A stretch of 64,000 nt of DNA from Pelomonas sp047654785 (GTDB lineage: Bacteria; Pseudomonadota; Gammaproteobacteria; Burkholderiales; Burkholderiaceae_C): contig NZ_JASGKQ010000001.1 in NCBI RefSeq assembly GCF_047654785.1, forward strand, positions 434,001 through 498,000, written 5' to 3'. A program made the translations under genes and the position numbers. The stretch's first letter is position 1. Every line of letters begins with the position of its first letter. Of this stretch, positions 58,194 through 64,000 are shown piece by piece. The notes under the pieces were generated by a model. The model was not told the origin of the DNA and did no database searches. It saw nothing but the letters and a program-made list of their open reading frames with translations.

Positions 58194-58227
58194 AATCCGG
58201 CCGTTGGGCATGCCCAACGGCCGGATT
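58194..58227. terminator. Perfect 34-bp palindrome downstream of the esterase gene
   Basis: Two 17-base arms (AATCCGGCCGTTGGGCA and its exact complement) with no spacer. It starts 6 bases after the esterase stop codon on the minus strand and is followed there by TTT, so termination is the likely use. Confidence 0.65.
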
Positions 58228-58232
58228 GAGGC

Positions 58233-58892
58233 TCAGCCCAGTTGCTTCAGCAGCCAGGCGTTGAGGTCCGCCACCTCCTCGGCGCAGACCGAGTGCGGCA
58301 TCGGGTAGTCGTGCCATGCCACGTCGTGGCCCATCGCCACCAGCGTCTCGCGGCTGGCGACGCCGCGGGCCAGCGCGACGATGGGGTCCTGCGTGCCGTG
58401 GGCCAGGAAGACGGGCAGGTCGGCGTTGGCGTCGTCGCGCTCGGCCTCGGTGGTGGCGGCCAGCGGCAGGTAGCCCGACAGGCCCACCGCGCCGCCCAGG
58501 CGGTGCGGGTAGCGCAGCGCGGTCATCAGCGCCATCGCGCAGCCCTGCGAGAAGCCCATGACGACGATGCGCCCGGCCGGCACGCCGCGCTCGCGCTCGC
58601 GGTCGATCAGCGCGGCGATCTGGCGCTGCGACTCGCGCAGGCCGATCTCGTCCTCGCGCTTCACGAGGTCGGCGCCGAGGATGTCGTACCAGGCGCGCAT
58701 CCGGTAGCCGTTGTTGAGGGTCACCGGCCGGGTCGGCGCGTGCGGGAACACGTAGCGCACCGGGCCGAGGGCGGCCAGGTCCAGCTCGCCGCAGATGGGC
58801 ACGAAGTCGAAGCCGTCGGCGCCCAGGCCGTGCAGCACGATGAGGGTGGTGCCGGGATGGGGGCCGGTCTCGATCTCGTGGGTTTCAAGCAT
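58233..58892 (-). CDS. Carboxylesterase/phospholipase family serine hydrolase
   Basis: 219 residues. The alpha/beta hydrolase opens LIVLHGLGADGFDFVP; the nucleophile is in VMGFSQGCAMAL; the acid is in HGTQDPIV and the base in MPHSVCAEEV. This is the abhydrolase_2 carboxylesterase family of small soluble esterases. The start at MLETHEI gives the expected length. The substrate is unknown. Confidence 0.92.
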   Translation of the reverse strand: MLETHEIETGPHPGTTLIVLHGLGADGFDFVPICGELDLAALGPVRYVFPHAPTRPVTLNNGYRMRAWYDILGADLVKREDEIGLRESQRQIAALIDRERERGVPAGRIVVMGFSQGCAMALMTALRYPHRLGGAVGLSGYLPLAATTEAERDDANADLPVFLAHGTQDPIVALARGVASRETLVAMGHDVAWHDYPMPHSVCAEEVADLNAWLLKQLG

Positions 58893-59014
58893 GGGGGGTC
58901 CAGTCGGTCCTTGTGGAAGGGGAGGCGTCGGCGCCGTGGGCCGCCAGCGTCGCGGCGGCCGGTCCGTCATTGTGGCGACAGTCCGCGGCGCCCGTGCCGG
59001 TCATCATGCCGGCC

Positions 59015-59686
59015 ATGGGAAGCCTCTACCTCGTTCGCCACGGCCAAGCCAGCTTCGGCGCCGCCGACTACGACCAGCTCAGCCCCCGCGGCCACGAGCA
59101 GTGCCGCCACCTCGGCGCCTACTGGCGCGAGCGCGGCCAGCGCTTCGACGCCGTGTTCACCGGCACGCTGCGCCGGCATGCGCAGTCGCTGGCCGGCATC
59201 GCGGAAGGCTATGGCCAGGCGCTGCCGGCCACCGCGCTGCCGGGGCTGAACGAGTACGACAGCGAGGCCATCCTGCGCGCCATCCACCCCGGGCCGCTGG
59301 CCGCGCCGAAGGACGCGGAGGGCGTCAAGCAGCATTTCCGCCTGCTGCGCCAGGGCCTGCTGGCCTGGATGCGCGGCGAGGTGGCGCCGGCCGGCATGCC
59401 GCCGCACGCGGGCTTCGCGGCCGGCGTGGCGGATGCGCTGGCCCGCGTGCTGGCGCTGGGCGTGGGCCGGCAGGTGCTGATCGTCTCCAGCGGCGGCCCC
59501 ATCGCCACGGCCGTGGCCCAGGTGCTGGCCTGCCCGCCGGAGACCTTCGTCGAGCTGAACCTGCGCATCCGCAACTCGGCCGTCACGGAGTTCGCGTTCA
59601 ACCCGAAGCGGCATCACCTGGTCACGTTCAACACGCTGCCGCACCTGGACGCGGCCGAGACGCGCGGGCTCGTGACGCACGCTTGA
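59015..59686 (+). CDS. Histidine phosphatase family protein
   Basis: 223 residues. The catalytic motif LYLVRHGQASFG sits at the N-terminus, with RHAQSLAGI, the acid region LNEYDSEAI and second His in SSGGPIATAV region (the more usual HGG is replaced by SGG, as in a subset of the family). Probable broad phosphatase; the substrate is unknown. Confidence 0.85.
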   Translation: MGSLYLVRHGQASFGAADYDQLSPRGHEQCRHLGAYWRERGQRFDAVFTGTLRRHAQSLAGIAEGYGQALPATALPGLNEYDSEAILRAIHPGPLAAPKDAEGVKQHFRLLRQGLLAWMRGEVAPAGMPPHAGFAAGVADALARVLALGVGRQVLIVSSGGPIATAVAQVLACPPETFVELNLRIRNSAVTEFAFNPKRHHLVTFNTLPHLDAAETRGLVTHA

Positions 59687-59792
59687 GCCGCTCAGGCGTC
59701 GCAGCGCACGACGCGCAGGTCGTCGATCCAGGCGCTGGCATCTCCGGCGCGGAAATCCGCATTGTCCGGGGCTCGCCGACAATCGCGCCGCC

Positions 59793-61064
59793 ATGTCCGC
59801 GCCGTTGTTCACCTCGCTCATCACCCCGCCTCCCGCCGCCACGGCGCCCGCGCACGAGCGCTTCCTGCACCTCGTGCGCCTGGCGCTGGCGGGCGGGCGG
59901 TTCGGCAAGCTGCTGCTGTCCGGCCCGGTCGCCATGGAGGGCGACGACGCCGACGTGGAGCGCCTGACGGTGCGCGCCATCGCGCTGCGCGGCGAGCCGG
60001 CGCTGAGCTTTCTGTGGCGGCACCGGACCCGGGACGTCACGAAGAACCACGCGCCCGACGCCGGCCTGGCCGAGATCGCCGCGCTGCTGGGCGCGCGCTT
60101 CCGCAATGCGCACCTGCACACGGCCGACGAGGAACTGCAGTTCGCCATCAGCCGCAAGGGCCGCGAGACACTGCGCGTGACGCGCGTCGAAGCGGCCGAA
60201 GCCCCGCCCGCCGCACACGACAAGGCCAAGCACCGGCCGCTGGACCTGGCCCGGCCGGTCTGGTCGGCGCTGGGGCTGACGCATCTCGTCAAGGGCCAGC
60301 CGGCGCTGGTGCCGGCGATGGCGCGCAAGTGGAAGCAGATCAACCGCTTCGTCGAGATCCTGTCGGCGGCCGTCGAGGATGCGCAACTGCAGGCGCCGGT
60401 GCGCGTGGCGGACTTCGGCTCGGGCAAGGGCTACCTGACCTTCGCCGTGCACGACTGGCTGCAGGCCCAGGGCCTCGCGCCGCGCGTGACCGGCATCGAG
60501 TTGCGCGACGACATGGTGAAGCTGTGCAACGCCGTCATCGACGCCGAGCAGCTCGGCGGCATCCGCTTCGACCAGGGCGACGTGCGCAGCCAGCCCGTGC
60601 AGCCGCTGGACGTGATGATCGCGCTGCACGCCTGCGACATCGCCACCGACCACGCGCTGCACGTCGGGCTGCGGTCGGGCGCGCGCATCATCATGAGCTC
60701 GCCCTGCTGCCACAAGGAGCTGCGCCCGCAGATGACGCTGCCGGCCGTGCTGCGGCCGATGCTGCAGCACGGCATCCACCTCGGCCAGGAGGCCGAGATG
60801 GTGACCGACTCGCTGCGCGCGCTGCTGCTGGAGAGCCAGGGCTACCACACGCAGGTGTTCGAGTTCATCGCGCTGGAGCACACCAGCAAGAACAAGATGA
60901 TCCTGGCCGTGAAGGCGCAGGGCCCCGCCGCCGAGGCGCTGGCCGCGCGCCGGCCCGCGCTGCTCGCGCAGGTCGCCGAGATCAAGCGCTTCTACGGGCT
61001 GCGGGAGCAGCGGCTGGAACGGTTGGTGGAGGAGCAGCCCCCCGTCCAGGCTTGCGCCGGCTGA
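59793..61064 (+). CDS. SAM-dependent methyltransferase (methyltransf_32 type)
   Basis: 423 residues. An N-terminal ~150-residue domain contains LSFLWRHRTRDVTKNH and DEELQFAISRKG. The methyltransferase domain has the SAM motif VRVADFGSGKGYLTFAVHDWL, VTGIELRDDMVKLCNAVI and IALHACDIATDHAL, then SSPCCHKELRPQM, a Cys pair also seen in GSTCD-like enzymes. Probably an RNA methyltransferase; the target is not known. Confidence 0.85.
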   Translation: MSAPLFTSLITPPPAATAPAHERFLHLVRLALAGGRFGKLLLSGPVAMEGDDADVERLTVRAIALRGEPALSFLWRHRTRDVTKNHAPDAGLAEIAALLGARFRNAHLHTADEELQFAISRKGRETLRVTRVEAAEAPPAAHDKAKHRPLDLARPVWSALGLTHLVKGQPALVPAMARKWKQINRFVEILSAAVEDAQLQAPVRVADFGSGKGYLTFAVHDWLQAQGLAPRVTGIELRDDMVKLCNAVIDAEQLGGIRFDQGDVRSQPVQPLDVMIALHACDIATDHALHVGLRSGARIIMSSPCCHKELRPQMTLPAVLRPMLQHGIHLGQEAEMVTDSLRALLLESQGYHTQVFEFIALEHTSKNKMILAVKAQGPAAEALAARRPALLAQVAEIKRFYGLREQRLERLVEEQPPVQACAG

Positions 61065-61179
61065 GCGCCGGCAAGCCTGACCGGGGCCCCGAGGGGGGGC
61101 GGCGATGCTCGTGGGGGGGCGGTCCGGCGCTCGGCCCGCAGTCATGGCAGGAGCGCAGCGGGGTTGTCGGTTCGAAATA

Positions 61180-61195
61180 CTGTATAAAAGTACAG
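61180..61195 (+). promoter_or_regulatory. LexA (SOS) box upstream of imuA
   Basis: CTGT-N8-ACAG exactly (CTGTATAAAAGTACAG), extended by TA before and TTTT after, 13 bases before the imuA ATG. It fits the E. coli-type LexA consensus and the damage-inducible control expected of imuA-imuB-dnaE2. Confidence 0.93.
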
Positions 61196-61208
61196 TTTTC
61201 GTGCCGCC

Positions 61209-61982
61209 ATGCCTCCCTCCGCTGTCTCCCTCGCCACCGACCCGCTGCTGGACGCCGCCCTGCAGGGCCGGCTGTGGCGTGGCAGCAGCCTGGGCGCCCA
61301 GGCCGCGCCGACGCTGCCCAGCGGCTTCGCGGCGCTGGACGCCGAACTGCCCGGCGGCGGCTGGCCGGTGCAGGCGGTGGTGGAGCTGCTGGCGCCGCAG
61401 TTCGGCGTGCTGGAGTGGCGGCTGCTGGCGCCCGGCCTGCGCGCCTGGTGGGCCGCCGCGCCGGCCGGGCCGGGCCCGCTGCTGCTGGTGAACCCGCCGC
61501 ACACGCCGCACCTGCCCGGCCTGCAGGCGCTGGGGCTGCCGCCGTCGGCGCTGGTCTGGGTGTCGGCGGCCACGCCGGCGCAGCAGCTGTGGGCGGCCGA
61601 GCAGGCGATCAAGTCGCGCGTGGCCGTGCTGGCCTGGCTGCCCGAGGCGCGGCCGGAGCAACTGCGGCGGCTGCAGGTCGGCGCGCTGGGCTCGGCGGCG
61701 CCGGCCTTCCTGCTGCGGCCGGAGCCCGCCCGGCAGCAGGCCTCGGCCGCGCCGCTGCGCCTGGTCGTGCGGCCGGGCGACGGCGGCGGCCTGGCGGTGC
61801 ACCTGCTCAAGCGCCGCGGCCCCGCGCACGAGGGCTGGCTGGCGCTGCCGGCCGCGCCGGCGGCGCTCGCGCCGCTGCGGGCCGCCGCCGGGGGCGCGGC
61901 GCCCCGGCCCGCGCCGGCCCGTCCGTCCCGTCCGTCCCTGGAGCGCGGCGATGCGCTGGCTCGCCCTGTGCTGCCCGCCTGA
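61209..61982 (+). CDS. imuA: ImuA, SOS mutagenesis accessory protein
   Basis: 257 residues. RecA/SulA-like features: GFAALDAELPGGGWPVQAVVELL at the start and LLLVNPPHTPHLPGLQALGL. It lacks a good Walker A. The first gene of the damage-inducible imuA-imuB-dnaE2 cassette that carries out error-prone lesion bypass. It overlaps imuB by 32 bases. Confidence 0.9.
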   Translation: MPPSAVSLATDPLLDAALQGRLWRGSSLGAQAAPTLPSGFAALDAELPGGGWPVQAVVELLAPQFGVLEWRLLAPGLRAWWAAAPAGPGPLLLVNPPHTPHLPGLQALGLPPSALVWVSAATPAQQLWAAEQAIKSRVAVLAWLPEARPEQLRRLQVGALGSAAPAFLLRPEPARQQASAAPLRLVVRPGDGGGLAVHLLKRRGPAHEGWLALPAAPAALAPLRAAAGGAAPRPAPARPSRPSLERGDALARPVLPA

Positions 61983-63237
61983 CGCGCCGGCCGGCGACCG
62001 CGATGCGCTGGCCTGGCTGGCGCTGGGCTTCACGCCCCGGGTCGCGCGGCTGGAGGAGGCGGTGGTGGCCGAGGTGTCGGCCAGCCTGCGGCTGTTCCGC
62101 GGCGCGCGGGCGCTGCGCCAGCGCCTGCAGCACGAGGCCGCCCAGGCCGGCCTGGCGCTGGGCGCCGTCGCCTGGGCGCCCACGGCGTTGGCCGCGCTGG
62201 CGCTGGCGCGCTGCCCGCAGCCCCCGTGCGCCGGCCCGCCGGGCGCGCGGCTGGACGCGCTGCCGCTGCCCGCGCTCACCGCCGCCCGCGCCCACCACGC
62301 GATGCTGGCCCGCCTGGGCTGCACCCGCCTGGGCGAGCTGCGCCGGCTGCCGCGCGCGGCGCTGGCCCGGCGCTTCGGCCCCGCGCTGCTGGCCGCGCTG
62401 GACCAGGCCTACGGCGAGCGCCCCGAGGCGCACGACTGGCTGACGCTGCCCGAGCGCTTCGACGCGCGGCTGGAGCTGCCCTGGCGCGTGGCGCATGCGC
62501 CCGTGCTGCTGCACTTCGCCGAGGCGCTGCTGCGCCAGCTGTGCGCCTTCCTGGCCGCGCGCCAGGCCGGCGTGCGCGCGCTGCGCCTGGCCTGGCGGCA
62601 CGACGCGATGCGCCCGCGCGACGCGGCCGATGGCGGCGAGCTGACCGTGGCCACGGCCGACACGACGCGCGACCTGCGCCGCCTGTCGCGCCTGCTGGGC
62701 GAGCACCTGGCGCGCACCCCGCTGGCCGCGCCGGCCGGCGAGATCCGCGTCAGCGCCGACACCCTGCTGCCGCTGGCGGCGCCGAGCGCCAGCCTGCTGC
62801 CCGGCGGCCACGAACCGCAGGAGCGCAGCGCCTGCCATGCGCTGCTGGAGCGCCTGTCCGTGCGCCTGGGCGCCGGCCAGGTGCGCGAGGGCCGCCTGCA
62901 CGAAGACCACCGGCTGGAGCACATGCAGCGCTGGCAGGCCTGGCCGGCGCCGCCCGCGCCGGCCGCCGCCGTGCGCCGCCCGCCCGGGCCGCAGCCGACC
63001 TGGCTGGTGGAGCCGCCGCAGCCACTGCGCTGCGACGCGCGGGAGCAGCCGCTGCTGGCCGGCCCGCTCGTGCGCGTCAGCGGGCCGCACCGCGTGGAGG
63101 CCGGCTGGTGGGACGGCGGCGCGCACATGCGCGACTACTTCGTCTACCGCAGCGCCACGCGCGGGCTGCTGTGGCTGTACCGCGAGCGGCTGCCGGCCGA
63201 CGCGGCGGGATGGTTCCTGCACGGGGTGTTCGCATGA
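61951..63237 (+). CDS. imuB: ImuB, catalytically inactive Y-family polymerase-like protein
   Basis: 428 residues. It begins RWLALCCPPD where an active Y-family polymerase would have an acidic catalytic pair, matching the known loss of polymerase residues in ImuB. Helix-hairpin-helix-like GCTRLGELRRLPRAALARRFG and the C-terminal GPHRVEAGWWDGG, RDYFVYRSATRGLLWLYRER are family features. It connects DnaE2 to the beta clamp. Stop overlaps the dnaE2 start (ATGA). Confidence 0.92.
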   Translation: MRWLALCCPPDAPAGDRDALAWLALGFTPRVARLEEAVVAEVSASLRLFRGARALRQRLQHEAAQAGLALGAVAWAPTALAALALARCPQPPCAGPPGARLDALPLPALTAARAHHAMLARLGCTRLGELRRLPRAALARRFGPALLAALDQAYGERPEAHDWLTLPERFDARLELPWRVAHAPVLLHFAEALLRQLCAFLAARQAGVRALRLAWRHDAMRPRDAADGGELTVATADTTRDLRRLSRLLGEHLARTPLAAPAGEIRVSADTLLPLAAPSASLLPGGHEPQERSACHALLERLSVRLGAGQVREGRLHEDHRLEHMQRWQAWPAPPAPAAAVRRPPGPQPTWLVEPPQPLRCDAREQPLLAGPLVRVSGPHRVEAGWWDGGAHMRDYFVYRSATRGLLWLYRERLPADAAGWFLHGVFA

Positions 63238-64000
63238 GCCTGGCGGGCGGGGTCGTGCCCGGCTACGCGGAGCTGCACTGCCTGACGGCGTTCAGCTTCC
63301 TGCGCGGCGCGTCCGAGCCGGCGGAGCTGGTGGAGCGCGCCGCCGCGCTCGGCTACGAGGCGCTGGCCCTCACCGACGAATGCTCGCTGGCCGGCGTCGT
63401 GCGCGCGCACCGGCGGCTGCGCGAGATGCGCGAGGCGGCGGCGCATGCCGGCCTGCCGTCGCCCCGGCTCCGGCTGCTGGTCGGCAGCGAATTCCTCGTG
63501 CGCGACGACGTCGGCGAGCCGCGCTTCAAGCTGGTGCTGATCGCGCAGGACCTCCACGGCTACGGCAACCTCAGCCAGTTCATCACCCGGCTGCGCCGCG
63601 CCAGCCCGGTGAAGGGCGAGTACGCGCTGCACTGGCGCCAGCTCGAACCCGAGCGCCTGGGCGGCTGCCTGGCCCTGCTGGTGCCGCCGCGCGAGGCGGC
63701 GGACGACGCGCTGCTGCCGCCCGCGCAGTGGCTGCTGCAGCACTTCACCGGCCGCGCGTGGATCGCCGTGGAGCTGCTGCGCGAGGCCGGCGACGCGGCC
63801 TGGCTGGCGCGGCTGCAGGCGCTGTCGGCGGCCACCGCGCTGCCGCTGGTGGCGGCCGGCGACGTGCACTTCCACCGGCGCTCGCGCAAGGCGCTGCAGG
63901 ACGTGATGACCGCCACCCGGCTGGGCCGCCCGGTGGCCCGCTGCGGCTTCGACCTGCAGCCCAACGCCGAGCGCCACCTGCGCACCCGCCCGCGCCTGGC
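63234..64000 (+). CDS. dnaE2: DnaE2, error-prone DNA polymerase, N-terminal part (runs off window)
   Basis: 255 residues of the N-terminal PHP domain: GYAELHCLTAFSFLRGAS, LALTDECSLAGVVRAHR, VGSEFLVRDD, HGYGNLSQFITRLRR and VAAGDVHFHRRSRKALQDVM. DnaE2 is the polymerase of the ImuA/B/DnaE2 mutasome. The frame is open to the right edge, so the gene is cut by the window. Confidence 0.95.
   Translation, partial: MSLAGGVVPGYAELHCLTAFSFLRGASEPAELVERAAALGYEALALTDECSLAGVVRAHRRLREMREAAAHAGLPSPRLRLLVGSEFLVRDDVGEPRFKLVLIAQDLHGYGNLSQFITRLRRASPVKGEYALHWRQLEPERLGGCLALLVPPREAADDALLPPAQWLLQHFTGRAWIAVELLREAGDAAWLARLQALSAATALPLVAAGDVHFHRRSRKALQDVMTATRLGRPVARCGFDLQPNAERHLRTRPRL

Overview
The window is about 64 kb of very GC-rich chromosome. 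Gene content and order (ubiquinol-cytochrome c reductase petABC followed by sspA-sspB; hisI-hisE-HIT-tatABC; secA near argJ; argB-HAD phosphatase-slmA; PEP-CTERM proteins; ImuA/ImuB/DnaE2) point to a beta-proteobacterium of the Burkholderiales, probably the Rubrivivax/Leptothrix/Roseateles group. A 5'-truncated rhamnogalacturonan lyase at the left edge suggests use of plant polysaccharides. Genes are tightly packed, often with overlapping start and stop codons, and no gene-free stretch exceeds 300 bases apart from the CRISPR array.

Layout. 0-9.4 kb: end of a pectin-degrading lyase, a YciA-type thioesterase, an Aer-like chemoreceptor, a hybrid histidine kinase with its stand-alone receiver, an Atm1-type ABC exporter and small conserved proteins. 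9.5-21.9 kb: penicillin-binding protein 1A, lipoproteins, a PhyH dioxygenase, a BON-domain protein, glmU, ttcA, a flavin oxidoreductase fused in frame to FolB, and msrPQ. 22.0-30.8 kb: a type I-E-like CRISPR-Cas island. 30.9-37.8 kb: argB, a HAD phosphatase, a response regulator, slmA, a DUF815 ATPase, a Nudix-HisI fusion, hisE, a HIT protein and tatABC. 37.8-47.4 kb: a DegS-like protease, Nif3-like protein, pdxA, a DUF1631 protein, mscL, petABC and sspA. 47.5-59.7 kb: sspB, tRNA-Thr, dciA, secA, two PEP-CTERM proteins, argJ, a prolyl oligopeptidase and small enzymes. 59.8-64 kb: a methyltransferase and an SOS-controlled imuA-imuB-dnaE2 mutagenesis cassette running off the right edge.

The standout is the CRISPR-Cas locus. 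Instead of the eight-gene I-E order cas3-cas8e-cse2-cas7-cas5-cas6-cas1-cas2 it has five reading frames. The first is one uninterrupted 1237-residue protein in which a complete Cas3 (HD nuclease plus helicase, all motifs present) continues in frame into an almost complete Cas7e that lacks only its first 25-30 residues. Cas8e (PAM recognition and Cas3 recruitment) and Cse2 are absent. Cas5e, Cas6e, Cas1 and Cas2 look intact and feed into an AT-rich leader and a 26-repeat, 25-spacer array (29-nt repeats, 32-nt spacers). An 846-bp IS5-family element sits exactly on a spacer-repeat boundary, with a TTA target duplication. Either this is a new effector architecture that tethers the nuclease to the crRNA backbone, or an in-frame deletion has left adaptation and processing without normal interference.

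Other unusual points are two further in-frame fusions (flavin oxidoreductase-FolB and Nudix-HisI), a dispersed palindromic intergenic repeat, a perfect 34-bp palindrome and a textbook LexA box upstream of imuA. All calls come from reading the sequence; no database search was run.
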